Of a stretch of 64,000 nt of DNA, positions 1 through 8,898 are shown piece after piece; positions within the stretch are counted from its first letter, which is position 1; each line of letters begins with the position of its first letter. The stretch is from Bog-473 sp963788585. GTDB taxonomy: Bacteria > Actinomycetota > Acidimicrobiia > Acidimicrobiales > RAAP-2. Below the pieces are notes generated by a model, which saw only the letters and a program-made list of their open reading frames with translations, made no database searches and was not told the DNA's origin. The translations under genes and the position numbers were made by a program. Location of the stretch: the NCBI GenBank assembly GCA_963788585.1, contig CAWBHA010000006.1:310001-374000 (forward strand), written 5' to 3'.

Positions 1-2
1 CT

Positions 3-266
3 AGAGGGCTCATTCAACAACTCGACCTCACGTACCCATACGAGGAGACATCGGCAGCGCCACCCAAGCTGTTGACGATCACCGACCATGAGCGTCTTAG
101 CTATGGCGAATCGGCTCCGCGACTGAACGCGCCAAATAGGGCGACAGTCTTGGTTGCTCCCAACGAGACCACGGCGTACCAGCTTCTGAAGAGTTACGGC
201 GACTATGTGGGCAAATGCTTCCAAAGTGGGACACCGCTTTGTGGATCATCCAGCGACGGCGGCTGA
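3..266 (+). CDS. Possible 3' fragment of an unrecognised open frame
   Basis: A frame is open from the left edge to a TGA at 264-266 and could be the C-terminal 87 residues of a gene that begins outside the window. The first possible internal start is TTG at 72. No family is recognised. The last residues are Ser/Gly-rich with two cysteines (GKCFQSGTPLCGSSSDGG), and the end may itself be out of frame. Codon use does not clearly mark it as coding, so it may be chance. Confidence 0.2.
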   Translation, partial: RGLIQQLDLTYPYEETSAAPPKLLTITDHERLSYGESAPRLNAPNRATVLVAPNETTAYQLLKSYGDYVGKCFQSGTPLCGSSSDGG

Positions 267-704
267 AGTCCGCGGCTGGATTGGATCTTGAGACACGGCC
301 CCGATGCAGATGCTCCGGAATCCACCGGCATCTACATGGCCATGCCCCAGTTGTGCCGTTCGGGGCTAGGCAGGCACTAGCCCAGAGTGATGCAAGCGCG
401 ATTGTCGCGACAGACGCGGAGGTCACGGTTCGGTCTCACTATGCAACGCGGGACAACGGACGCCACGGGCCATCGCAACGCCTGCTCAGATCCCGCGCAT
501 TGTCCTATAAGAGCCGGGCGGCGGAAGACCGTTTACCGCGGCATGTATACCTGCCCTCCTCACCGTCGTGAGCAGAACCTTCCACCAGACGTCGTCCAGA
601 CAGTCCAAAAGGTGGCAGACCATGACCGGACCGTTGTGGCACAAACCCCCGATCGCCGGGGACGGTGCGCCACCCTGAAGTGGCCCCGTTAGCGGGCCGG
701 ATGG
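267..704. other. No gene supported
   Basis: Both strands have open frames of 100-130 codons here, but none has a ribosome binding site, a recognisable motif or convincing composition. It reads as non-coding or decayed sequence at the left of the accessory region. Confidence 0.4.
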
Positions 705-1009
705 TTAGATCCGGCCGGGCGCCTCGACCTCGTTGTATATCGCAATGGCGGGAGGGCCGGTGACGCCAACAAGTTCCGCGATCTTCGCGACCTTGGCGTT
801 GCCCTCGAAGACTCTGGAATTTGTTCAGCCGTCTCCCACTCGTCAATGACGACGAGTTCGCCCTCGCCCGCCACGAAGGTGTGGTGGATGATCCCACCGC
901 CCTTCGTGTCCTCGGTGATCTCCTCGAGGAGCGCTGCGTTCGCCTGCAAGCCCGCTATGCCCTCCTCGACGTCGGCAACTGGGAAACGGGCAATGATGGT
1001 GACACTCAT
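705..1009 (-). pseudogene. ABM-like monooxygenase-fold protein, frameshifted
   Basis: The ATG at 1009 follows a GGAGAGG ribosome binding site and begins MSVTIIARFPVADVEEG. The frame continues through GELVVIDEWETAEQ, typical of small dimeric ferredoxin-fold proteins of the antibiotic biosynthesis monooxygenase (ABM) type. Near 810-826 the reading frame is lost. The rest (VFEGNAKVAKIAELVG, ending at a TAA at 705-707) continues in another frame. Joined, the product is about 101 residues, normal for the family. These proteins oxidise quinols or aromatic substrates, or are uncharacterised; no substrate can be inferred. One net indel explains the break, either a real lesion or a base-calling error. 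Confidence 0.55.
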
Positions 1010-1030
1010 GAGGGAGACCTCTCCTCGTAT

Positions 1031-1062
1031 GGCCGGACCACCCCAGCCGAGGCGGTCCGGCC
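1031..1062. promoter_or_regulatory. 9-bp inverted repeat upstream of the ABM-like gene
   Basis: GGCCGGACC at 1031-1039 pairs perfectly with GGTCCGGCC at 1054-1062 across a 14-nt loop. It lies about 22 bp upstream of the ABM-like start at 1009. It could be an operator or a 5' leader hairpin. No T run follows on either strand, so a terminator is less likely. Confidence 0.3.
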
Positions 1063-1433
1063 AACCTACGACATTCTGTTGCGCCCGCTCTGAGGTCGTT
1101 CCACCTCTGGACACAAGGAGGCTTTCGGAGAGTGCAAGGCTCTCGTCCTTTAGGTCGTCGGTTGATCAGGCACTCAGTAAACGGTCTTGAGTTGGTTCTT
1201 TTCGTCTCGTCGTCGAACTCTCGGACTACTCCGAAGGCGGACTGGTCGCCAAGAAGCGGCCAAAATCCACGGACCTGACCGCCTGGAATGTGCCCCCGTA
1301 AACCAGGCGAACTGGGGCACCCTCTTCGGGCTGGCCGTCCGACTCCGTGACGCGATCCTCCACCGATTACGCAAGAGCTCTGATGGAGGACATGATTCTG
1401 AGCGGATCGCCGGATTACCAGAAGGGAGACGCA
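1063..1433. other. Intergenic, no gene supported
   Basis: Between the ABM-like gene and the split-barrel gene I see no frame with a credible start and motif. Only a GGGAG ribosome binding site just before position 1434 is recognisable. Confidence 0.4.
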
Positions 1434-1958
1434 ATGGAGATCATCAACTTGGGTGCGACGGATGGGCTGCCCCCGGTGAACTGGGGGAACGTTCTCGAAA
1501 AGCTCGATGCCGGATCGCCGCCGGCTCCAGACGCCCACAACGCTCGCACGACGTGGCTTTCGACGGTGAACCGGGACGGGAGCCCCCACGTGACTGCGGT
1601 CGGTGCGCTCTGGCTCGACGGAAACTTCTGGTTCCAGACCGGATCGCGTACTCGCAAGGGCCGCAACGTCGCCCGCGACTCGCGCTGCTCGATCGCGGTG
1701 TCGATCCTCGATGCTGACGTCGTCGCCGAAGGTGAGGCAGAGCGGGAGACTGACCCGGCCACGCTCACGCGCCTTGCCAGGGCTTGGGCGGACCAGGGGT
1801 GGCCCGCCGAAGTCGATGAGACCCGGACAGGAATCACCGCCCCGTTCAACGCGCCGTCGCAGGGACCACCCCCGTGGAACGTCTATCGCATCAGGCCACA
1901 TTCGGTGACCGTGACACTGGGCACCGAGCCGGGCGGGCTGACTCGCTTCAGGTTCTAA
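1434..1958 (+). CDS. Pyridoxamine 5'-phosphate oxidase-family (split-barrel flavin/F420) protein
   Basis: The 174-residue product begins MEIINLGATDGLPPVNWG at an ATG preceded by GGGAG with 7-nt spacing; in-frame starts further upstream lack such a site. Residues about 35-110 carry the split-barrel pattern: TTWLSTVNRDGSPHVTAVG, then LWLDGNFWFQTG and SRTRKGRNVARDSRCSIAVS. This is the FMN/F420-binding fold of the PNPOx-like superfamily. The C-terminal WNVYRIRPHSVTV is also typical. Members reduce or oxidise small molecules with F420 or FMN, or bind haem or biliverdin. The substrate cannot be read from sequence. It stands alone, with no operon partner. Confidence 0.7.
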   Translation: MEIINLGATDGLPPVNWGNVLEKLDAGSPPAPDAHNARTTWLSTVNRDGSPHVTAVGALWLDGNFWFQTGSRTRKGRNVARDSRCSIAVSILDADVVAEGEAERETDPATLTRLARAWADQGWPAEVDETRTGITAPFNAPSQGPPPWNVYRIRPHSVTVTLGTEPGGLTRFRF

Positions 1959-2072
1959 CCTCAGCCTGGCGAGATGGCTGTCCCGGCCTCGCCAATCGGC
2001 ACTCCGATTGTCCTGCGGATCCGGCCCAGACGAGAGCGCGCCAGATAGCCTCCCGCCTCCCGGCGTATGGGG

Positions 2073-2429
2073 TCACCCGGAGACGAAGGAAAGCGGAACG
2101 TCGTAGCGATCACACCACTGGTCCGTGTTGAGCGTTTTGAAGTCCTTCTCAATGGCGGCGACCCGATCTCGAGCTTCCTTGACGGTCTTGGTTACTTCAA
2201 GGACCCGCTTCTCTCCGTTTGCGTTGTGGACGACAACTGACGGCCCCGGATCCGAGGTGGGGTCGTAGCGGCTACTCATCGTGGTCGAGGACATGGTCCT
2301 GCCGAGCCCCATGTTGTGTATGAAGGCTCCCCAGTTGACCTTCGCCTTTTCGACGCCAAACTGGAGTGTGCCCGCTTCCATGCCCACATCTTGACCCGGT
2401 CGGTGCTGCTTCGGCAATCGAGAAGTCAT
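2073..2429 (-). CDS. Hypothetical protein
   Basis: This frame encodes up to 118 residues from the ATG at 2429. A GGGGAGG sits directly against that ATG, which is too close, so the true start may be an internal codon such as ATG at 2381 (MEAGTLQFGVEKAKVNWG); the frame also extends upstream to a GTG at 2531. The C-terminal half is Lys/Glu-rich and probably helical (KTVKEARDRVAAIEKDFK) and ends YDVPLSFVSG. No signal peptide or membrane segment is visible and no family is recognised. Its neighbour upstream on the same strand is the RDD protein; the 140-bp gap argues against a tight operon. Confidence 0.45.
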   Translation of the reverse strand: MTSRLPKQHRPGQDVGMEAGTLQFGVEKAKVNWGAFIHNMGLGRTMSSTTMSSRYDPTSDPGPSVVVHNANGEKRVLEVTKTVKEARDRVAAIEKDFKTLNTDQWCDRYDVPLSFVSG

Positions 2430-2570
2430 CCTCCCCAGCGACGCAGGGCTGAGGCGACCGCTTCCTAGAGCCTCATCACAGGAACGCCCTCTATCTGATA
2501 GGGATGCCCAGAATCCGTCCCGTATCGGCACTACCGGGATGCTCTGGCAGGCTGAGCAATCCAGCCTCGG

Positions 2571-3410
2571 TCACGGCTCGACGCCATGAGTCGAGGGTGC
2601 CAATAATTGGTTGTGTCTGTCATCAACCACGATGGTGCCAACCATCTTGTCCCATAGCTCTTGGTTTTTGCTGTCCCAGAGGAGCCAAAAGTAGGGAATA
2701 TAGAACGTCACCCAGCTCAGCACCTCAACAATTGGTTTTGCTATGAACTCCCTGAGGAACATTGTTCCCCAGTTCGCCTTTCTTAAGGTACGTAGCTTGA
2801 CGACTCTCATTTTCAGGACTTGTTTTCCAGGTGTTTGACCGTCCTTGAAAACAATCAACGTCCAGATGAGGTATCCGATGACAAGGGTAACGATGAGGAG
2901 GAGAAAATCCATCAGGTAGCCGCCGAACCGACGACCAGGCGACGAAAGCTGAACTCCGGACGGAAGCCGCTCCACTTGACCGCAGAATTGACATGCAATG
3001 CCCGCTCCCCAATCCCGTCCGCAAGTAGGACAAGGACGAACAATGGTCGACGCAGGGATGACCATGGCAGTCGAGGAGTTGCCTGGAGTTGGTGGTGTCA
3101 AGGATGCTGATGGCGCTGCGATGACCTGCGTGTGCTCAGTCCAGCTCGTACCGTTCCAGAAACGTTGAGCATTTGGATTGTGGGGATCGACGTACCAGCC
3201 TTGGGGCACCGTTGGCTGTGGAGGTTGAGTCGACTGTTCGGTCCTTGGAGTGTTGCCGGAGGCCACCGCCTGGGTAGGTGACCCGGCTGGTGTCACTGGC
3301 ACCGCCTGGGAGGGTGGAGGATGGGGCGCCGCCGCTGGTGCAGTCTCGGGTGGATACCACTTGCCATCCGAGGCAAGCCACCAGCCTTGGCCTTGGGAAG
3401 TGTCGCTCAT
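2571..3410 (-). CDS. DUF2510 / zinc-ribbon / RDD-family membrane protein
   Basis: The start at 3410 (MSDTSQGQGWWLASDGKWY) follows GGGAGG and gives 279 residues. The N-terminus has a short W-rich module, then a Pro/Thr-rich linker. A second module, GWYVDPHNPNAQRFWNGTSW, is a DUF2510 signature at about residues 70-90. A CPTCGRDWGAGIACQFCG zinc ribbon follows near residue 130. The rest is an RDD domain: GRRFGGYLMDFLLLIVTLVI, a second hydrophobic segment, the motif DGQTPGKQVLKMRVV and a C-terminal membrane segment near WVTFYIPYFWLLW. RDD proteins are membrane proteins of mostly unknown or transport-related role. Nothing nearby points to a specific job. Confidence 0.8.
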   Translation of the reverse strand: MSDTSQGQGWWLASDGKWYPPETAPAAAPHPPPSQAVPVTPAGSPTQAVASGNTPRTEQSTQPPQPTVPQGWYVDPHNPNAQRFWNGTSWTEHTQVIAAPSASLTPPTPGNSSTAMVIPASTIVRPCPTCGRDWGAGIACQFCGQVERLPSGVQLSSPGRRFGGYLMDFLLLIVTLVIGYLIWTLIVFKDGQTPGKQVLKMRVVKLRTLRKANWGTMFLREFIAKPIVEVLSWVTFYIPYFWLLWDSKNQELWDKMVGTIVVDDRHNQLLAPSTHGVEP

Positions 3411-3828
3411 GTCCAGTCCTCCCTTTGCGGCGCTGCCGCCGTCACTTACTGCAAACATACGGGATGGTCCAAGGACATGCTCAGGAAAGCTGCCGGAGCG
3501 ACGCTGGAACCAGCACATTGGTGGAGACACGCTGTTCCGCAGCCCGAACCACTTGCTCCTTGTCTGGGATCAGCCGTAAGAATCTGTCGTAACCGCCTGC
3601 CCCCTACGGCCGGGAACGTCCCGACTCAACCTCTGGACGTCTTGCCCCGCATCAGAGCGGAGTGTGCAATGTCCGGGAGCCATGATTGAGCGATGAGCCA
3701 ATCGCTCGACCCCTTTCCCGATCTTCTTGGAGGACGTGGTGCAGTCCGGTTGGGCTGTCTGTACGAGGTTCCTCGGTGCCAATTGGTTTCGTTGGCTCCG
3801 CTCTCGATGAAAGCTTCGCCACGCCCCG
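3411..3828. other. Intergenic, no gene supported
   Basis: This divergent region between the RDD gene and the next plus-strand gene presumably holds the RDD gene promoter. Several overlapping open frames exist, but none has a ribosome binding site or recognisable motif. Confidence 0.35.
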
Positions 3829-4067
3829 ATGCCCGAGCCCGGAAACCGTTACGCCCAAGCATTCGTCGTCGACCTCACGCGATGCTGGCGGATGGTGCAT
3901 GACTCCAAGGGTCAGGCGACCCACTGCACCGAGACGCCCTCGTGGACGGGGCGCTGGTTCTCACCCACTGGCGAGCGATGGTGGAGAGTGTGGGCCTGTC
4001 CGGAGACCATCTGGACGGGCTGACGGGGCTCAGGGAGTTCGGGCGCGGTCCGCAACCCTGCCCCTAA
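3829..4067 (+). CDS. Small Trp/Cys-rich hypothetical protein, probable frameshift near its end
   Basis: ATG at 3829 opens a frame with HDSKGQATHCTETPSWTGRW, then FSPTGERWWRVWACP, and stops at 4021-4023 (64 residues). Shifting frame just after VWAC gives GDHLDGLTGLREFGR and a stop at 4065-4067. The HC...WACxxH spacing then looks like a small metal-binding protein, so I think the shifted reading is the true C-terminus. No ribosome binding site is clear. The family is not recognised with confidence and the function is unknown. Confidence 0.4.
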
Positions 4068-4172
4068 CACCGTCCTTACATTCTCATTACATCGGTCGGC
4101 CAGAGTCGGCAATACCGGCTGGAACTCGGCCGTGCGGGTACGGCACGGATAGCTCACCCCAAGGAGGACCAA

Positions 4173-4535
4173 ATGTTGCGCAAGATCATCGTCGGCATTG
4201 CAGTAGCAGGATCATTGACACTCGGCACGGTAGGTCTGGCAGGGGCGGCGACCCCTGCGCCTTCGGGGACCGGCGAGGGCACTCAGTTGGCCACGCTGTG
4301 CGCCAAGCTGCCTCAAGTCCAGTCTCTGGTCACACAGTGGCAGTCCGACGTAAACGGGTTCCTGCCGCAGGTGCAGGCGCTCGAGTCCCAGGCGAAGACA
4401 GACGGCTTGACCAAGATTGGAACTGGGATCGCCAACGCGCTCTCGAGGATTCAGAATCGCGAGTCGAAGCTGAACGCCCGTCTGACGAAGCTCCAGGCTA
4501 AGTGTCAAGGCAACGGGTCCGCAGACAACAGCTGA
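4173..4535 (+). CDS. Secreted hypothetical protein
   Basis: The ATG at 4173 has a strong AAGGAGGA ribosome binding site 5 nt upstream. The 120-residue product starts MLRKIIVGIAVAGSLTLG and shows a Sec signal peptide with an AGA-A cleavage region near residue 25. The mature part is alpha-helical and probably coiled (LVTQWQSDVNGFLPQVQALE; NRESKLNARLTKLQAKC) with two cysteines, one near each end, that could form a disulphide. No family is recognised. It precedes the frameshifted pentapeptide-repeat gene by 268 bp, so both are exported, but a shared transcript is not shown. Confidence 0.65.
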   Translation: MLRKIIVGIAVAGSLTLGTVGLAGAATPAPSGTGEGTQLATLCAKLPQVQSLVTQWQSDVNGFLPQVQALESQAKTDGLTKIGTGIANALSRIQNRESKLNARLTKLQAKCQGNGSADNS

Positions 4536-4803
4536 TCCCCTAGACCGCAGGTCGTCTACTGAGCTGGCCCCAACCGACCCGCCTGGGAGGCTAGTTGGAG
4601 GGTAGAGCTGGCCGATCCCCTATCCCCTACCGTCACGACTGGGGCACCCTGTCAATGGGGCATTCATGGCGTCGTCAGCTACGGGGATCCGAGTCGTTCT
4701 GCAGCACTTTTTTCGGCCGCCAAGCTTAAGCCCTCAACATTTCTGGGGGACACCCGGGCAACTAGGTATCGTCATCGTGCTGTCTCGGTTTGGGGGTTGG
4801 GTC

Positions 4804-6175
4804 ATGGTTGGACGTCTTCTGTCTGTGACCGGCACGGCTCTGCTGATCGCCGTGGGACTGGTCACGCCGGTCTTGGCTACGGTGACCGCAACCCCGGCAT
4901 TTGCTCAGACCGTCATCGACGGCTGCACCATTGTCTCCAATCCCACGCCGACCAACTTCACCAACTGCTCGCTTATGAACCTTTCTGATGCGAACTTCGG
5001 TGGGCTGAACCTCTCGTACGCCAACTTCGACCGCTCGATCTTTGCCAATTGCAGCCCCAATGCATCCAGCTGCAGTGCCGCCGATTCAGCGACGCCAACC
5101 TGACCGACGCCAACCTGGAAAGCATCGGGGCCGCCGCCGAGTTCTACGCGACCTCACCTCCAGAGGGAGCGGACGCGGAACTCAATTTCGCCGGCGCCAA
5201 TCTGAGTGGGGCCAACATGAGCAACACCTTCCTGGTGGCCAACCTGGGCGACGCCAACCTGACCGGCGCCGACCTCACCGGCACCTCTATGGTGGCCACC
5301 CCCACCGACCTTGGTATAGGTGTCGGTGCGACTCTCACTGCAAACTTGGCCGGCGCCAACTTCACCGACACCGCCCTCGTACCCTCCGACCAGGACGTGC
5401 CGGCGACGAGCAAAACGGGCGCGATGGCGACGTGGACGACGCCGGCGGCCCGCCCCGGAGCGACGCCCCGGAGCTGCACCCCTCCGCAGGGATCCACCTT
5501 TCCGCTCTTCTCGAGCACCGTTACCTGCCAGGTTTTCGATGCCGACAACGACGTCGCCACAGGGACGTTCCAGGTGAACGTCGAACCCACCGCCCAGTAC
5601 TTCACCCGGGTCCTCGTTCCTTCTGACGGTGCCGTCCTCAACGGTGCTCCCTACCTCGATACTGAGGCGTCCGACGGCCCCGGGTCACCAAGGTCGTCTT
5701 CGAGCTGACCGGGGGGACGCTGAGCAACCAGGGCATTGTCACGGGCACGCCCACCTACGTCGGCTGGCTGGCCAAGTGGAACTCGACCAGCGTGCCCAAC
5801 GGGGCCTACAGCCTCCAAAGTGTGGCCACCGACGCCGACGGCAACACCGACACCAGCACCCCGATCTCAATAACGGTGAACAATCCGCCACCAACCACCA
5901 GCGTGCTCGTGCCTTCGAAGGGGGCGATGCTGTTGGGGTCGACCGCGCTTGACGCCTCGGCCTCGAACGCCACCAGCATCGCGTTTGTGCTCTTCGGTGG
6001 CAGCTACCGCTACAACGGCCAGTTGCTCTGCACGGCCACGCTGACCTACTACGGATGGCTGTGTAGCTGGAACACCACCACAGTTCCCGACGGTTCCTAC
6101 GTCCTGGTGTCGGTGGCCTCAGGCGGGGGTGGCAGCACCTTCAATGCGGGCGTCAGTGTCACCGTTGACAATTGA
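4804..6175 (+). pseudogene. Secreted pentapeptide-repeat / HYR / Ig-like protein, two frameshifts
   Basis: ATG at 4804 starts a signal peptide (MVGRLLSVTGTALLIAVG), followed by pentapeptide-like repeats (ANLTDANL, AGANLSGANM). A HYR-like domain follows (CTPPQGSTFPLFSSTVTC), then Ig-like Big_7-type domains ending ISITVNN and VSVTVDN. The intact paralogue at 8899-10308 shows the expected frame. Relative to it, one T is missing at about 5085 (GATTCAGC for GATTTCAGC) and one G at about 5683 (CCCCGGGTC for CCCCGGGGTC). Restoring both gives about 457 residues against 469 in the paralogue. Either the copy is a recent pseudogene or both breaks are homopolymer errors. The role is unknown; it is probably a cell-surface or secreted adhesive protein. 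Confidence 0.7.
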
Positions 6176-6192
6176 TGGCAGACGCACCCGGC

Positions 6193-6596
6193 CTAGCAAA
6201 CCATCTTCGCCTGACCCAGTAGACTCTGCCCCAGTTCGGGATGATGTCGCCATGTCAGGTCAGCAAGAGTGGCGAGTCTCCCGTCAGGACGAGCCTGAGA
6301 CGCCGTGACCGCGGTTTGTACCGCCAGAGCGATCAGCTCCTCAACGGCTGCGACGGCCGCTGACGCTTTCAACTCCCGAAGCCTTGTGCTCCGGGGACCG
6401 GCAGTCGGGGTCGGTGACTCGATCCTATAGCGCCTTGAATCGAGCCAGAAGCTCGGTGGTGAGACAGGGTTTCTCCCAAACATGCTGCACCGATTCGCCC
6501 CAGGCGGGTCTGCAACCTGGTCTGTAGGGGACTCTCGGAGCCTGCAACCGACCGAACGGCGTCGAGTAGGTGATCGGCGGCGTAATCGAGACTCAC
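6193..6596 (-). pseudogene. Decayed hypothetical gene (nonsense codon plus frameshifts)
   Basis: From a GTG at 6596 one frame reads SLDYAADHLLDAVRSVAG and ESPLQTRLQ. A second frame then reads WGESVQHVWEKPCLTTELLA and RFKAL, followed by TAG where TGG (Trp) would fit. A third frame reads STRLRELKASAAVAAVEELI and continues to a stop at 6193. The three pieces form one plausible helical protein of about 130 residues. Two frame changes and one in-frame stop mark it as a true pseudogene rather than a single sequencing slip. I infer the ancestral reading from composition and vague memory of actinobacterial homologues; no function is known. Confidence 0.4.
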
Positions 6597-6713
6597 GACC
6601 GGCACGGTTCGCACAACGGATTGGTCGTGGGTAATACCGTGCGCCGGGTGTGCGGCACAGGTTCTCGGGCGTTGGGTTTTAGGCTGGCACCGGGGACGAT
6701 AAGGAGGGCACGA

Positions 6714-7133
6714 ATGGGTACATCGAAGCTTAAGGTGACGGGCATCAATCATGTGGTGCTCCACGTCGCAGACCTTGATCGTTCCCGGACGTTTTACATG
6801 GAAGCTCTGGGCTTCGATGACCGCGGCATCTCCGTTCTAGGTATGAAGGCATGCTTCTTGCGCTGTGGCATGCAGGGCCTCGACCTCTTCGAAATGGCTG
6901 ACTGCAACGTCCACGGCGGCGAGGAGATGAACCACATGGCCCTGAACGTGGACGCAGCTGATGTTGAACTGCTCGTAGCTGGTCTTTCTGAGGCTGGGAT
7001 CGACGCCTTCGAAATGACACCGCGTAATTCGGTGTTCATCTCGGACCCGGACGGCCACCGGATTGAGATGCTGCCCATCAGTGCCAGCGAGCGGGATCAC
7101 GAGCGCCAAAGCGCACGCGCTTCAGGACGGTAG
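6714..7133 (+). CDS. VOC-family (glyoxalase/dioxygenase fold) protein
   Basis: The ATG at 6714 has AAGGAGG 8 nt upstream, giving 139 residues. It opens VTGINHVVLHVADLDRSRTF, the first beta-alpha-beta-beta-beta module with a metal-ligand His (H in INHVVLHV). The second module contains GGEEMNHMALNVDAADVELL and ends SVFISDPDGHRIEMLP, with the expected His and Glu ligands. VOC proteins include glyoxalase I, extradiol dioxygenases, fosfomycin-resistance enzymes and epimerases. The substrate is unknown here. It is a single-gene unit between a pseudogene and the IS110 element. Confidence 0.75.
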   Translation: MGTSKLKVTGINHVVLHVADLDRSRTFYMEALGFDDRGISVLGMKACFLRCGMQGLDLFEMADCNVHGGEEMNHMALNVDAADVELLVAGLSEAGIDAFEMTPRNSVFISDPDGHRIEMLPISASERDHERQSARASGR

Positions 7134-7260
7134 CAAAAACAAGGATCTTCCCGCTCCCCTTCGGCGTGGGGATTCGTGGCCATCCTGCATCCGCTGGCTG
7201 GATCTCCACCGACGCTGTTTGAGGGAGGCGCCGACCCGGCGCCGGGGTGCCCAGTTCGAT

Positions 7261-8411
7261 GCTCCTATGGGCTGTCAAGCCCTAGTTTGTCGTGAGGTAA
7301 GAGGCTGAACACCTCTCGGGCGACGTAGCGCTTGAGGCATCGGACCGCCTCCTTCTTTGTCAGTCCCTCTTTCTTGCGTCGGTCGATGTACTCGGCGGTT
7401 CGAGGGTCGTAGACCATCCGAGTGAGCACGATGTGCCAGAGGGCCGAGTTGGCCTGGCGATCACCGCTGCGGTTGAGGCGGTGCCGCTCGTTCTTGCCGC
7501 TGCTGGCATCGAGTGGTGATGCGCCACAGAGGTGGGCGAAGGCGGCCTCGTTGCGCAGTCTGCCGGGATTGTCGCCGGCCGCGACGAGAAGAGCCGACGC
7601 GGCGTCGGTTCCGATGCCGAGCGTGGCCACCAGCTCGGGCGCGGTCTCTTTGACCAAGGGTTTGAGGATGGCGTCGATCTCGGTGATCTCCTCCTCGAGG
7701 GTGATGGCCCGGCGGGCCAACATGCGGAGGCTGAACTTGGTCAGCGAGACGATGTCGCGTTTGGTCCCGGGCCGATAGGAAGAAGCGCGCTCGAGGAGTT
7801 TGAACACGCTCAGGCCCCGGAGCTCGGCCCGGATGGAATCGGGGGCGGTCGAGACCAGGTTGCGCATCTGGTTGAGCGCTTGGGTTCGACCCTTGCGTGC
7901 CGAGGACCGAGCCACCCGCAAAACCCGCATGGATTCGACGTTTCCGTCCCTGGTCTTGGCCTCACCCGAGGCGTCACCCGAGAGGGCGGCACGAGCAGCC
8001 GAGATGGCGTCTTGGGGATCAGACTTGCCCTTGAGCCGCCGGCGCTGTCGGTTGGGGCGGTCGACTTCCACGACGCGGACCCGCTCGGCTTGGAGGTGGC
8101 GGGTGAGCCCGGCTCCATAGGAACCGGTCCCTTCGATGCCGACCAGCTCGACGGGGCCGAAGTCGCTCAGCCAGCCCAACAGCTTCTTGTAGCCGCGCTC
8201 GGTGGTGGCGAAGCTCTCGACGCCGAGCAGGGTGCCCCGCTCGTCCAAAGCCGCAGCTACATGGACGTCGAGGTGTGTATCTACCCCGCCGGTGATTCTC
8301 CGTGCCAAAGTGGTCACTGTCATCCCTTCGTTGGTTTGGGTTGGGGTGACACCGCACCGAGCGGAACGACGGACAGGACAGCGACGGGCCCGTTTCAGGC
8401 AGGCTCCTATG
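7261..8411 (-). mobile_element. IS110-family insertion sequence (ends approximate)
   Basis: The element carries a DEDD-type IS110 transposase. IS110 elements lack ordinary terminal inverted repeats, so the ends are hard to place. A 9-bp direct repeat, GCTCCTATG, occurs at 7261-7269 (overlapping the transposase stop) and at 8403-8411. A perfect TTGACA lies on the transposase strand at 7278-7273, where the right-end -35 half of the circle-junction promoter is expected. The left end may extend to about 8520, since the repeat upstream of the gene could lie inside the element rather than at its edge. Confidence 0.6.
7265..8323 (-). CDS. IS110-family transposase (DEDD type)
   Basis: The start MTVTTLARRITGGVDTHLD (ATG at 8323, preceded by GAAGGG) gives 352 residues, the usual length. 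The N-terminal DEDD_Tnp_IS110 domain shows GVDTHLDVH, VGIEGTGSYGAGL and LKGKSDPQDAISAARAA with the acidic catalytic residues. The C-terminal Transposase_20 domain shows GIGTDAASALLVAAGD, FAHLCGASPLDASSGKNE and GDRQANSALWHIV with the conserved serine. The enzyme moves its own element. IS110 enzymes studied so far work with an element-encoded bridge RNA. The frame is intact, so the element may be active. Confidence 0.9.
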   Translation of the reverse strand: MTVTTLARRITGGVDTHLDVHVAAALDERGTLLGVESFATTERGYKKLLGWLSDFGPVELVGIEGTGSYGAGLTRHLQAERVRVVEVDRPNRQRRRLKGKSDPQDAISAARAALSGDASGEAKTRDGNVESMRVLRVARSSARKGRTQALNQMRNLVSTAPDSIRAELRGLSVFKLLERASSYRPGTKRDIVSLTKFSLRMLARRAITLEEEITEIDAILKPLVKETAPELVATLGIGTDAASALLVAAGDNPGRLRNEAAFAHLCGASPLDASSGKNERHRLNRSGDRQANSALWHIVLTRMVYDPRTAEYIDRRKKEGLTKKEAVRCLKRYVAREVFSLLPHDKLGLDSP

Positions 8412-8520
8412 AGGTCACTCCGTCCGACCGGTTGGTGTCGAGTGGGTGACCGGGCCAGGCCGACGGATCGAACTAAAGACAGTCCCAAAGGACGTCAGCC
8501 GGTTTTCTAGAGTCAGACCT
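8324..8520 (-). ncRNA. Candidate bridge-RNA region of the IS110 element
   Basis: This is the non-coding stretch upstream of the transposase, where IS110-group elements encode the bridge RNA. On the transposase strand it contains CATAGGAGC (8411-8403), identical to the sequence at the right end (7269-7261). A guide segment of a donor-binding loop would look like this. I did not fold the region, and the boundaries are only the gene start and a guess at the left end. Confidence 0.3.
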
Positions 8521-8898
8521 GGCCTGGGCACCCACCCACACGCTGACCAATCCATTCGCCGAAGTGGTGGATCACTCAGCGGCCACCTCAATCCTCGCTG
8601 CCGGTTCGGTGGGGCAGCTTGACACGAGTGGGGCGGGGTCTGAAGCAGATGGCATGAGTGGGCGATGATGTAGGTGTGCCGACTGAGGGAGTTCTCTTTG
8701 ACTGGCGCGGAACCCTTGTAAGAGACCCAGAAGACGCGTGGTAGTAAGTAGCCCAGTACGGCACGAGCGGGGCAGAGTCCAGGGAGTACTGTAAAGCCAG
8801 TACCTGCTGGCGAGTACGAGGCGTGTCTCTCCATTTTCGCTGGCAGAACCGCGGGGCCGATCGTAAAATCGGGCGTCGCGAGATCGGGGGTTGCCGTA
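8521..8898. other. Intergenic, no gene supported
   Basis: No credible coding frame lies between the IS110 left end and the secreted pentapeptide gene. The sequence just before the gene, TCGGGGGTTGCCGTA, resembles the region before the paralogue at 4804 (TTTGGGGGTTGGGTC), so the two may share a translation or control element. Confidence 0.4.
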
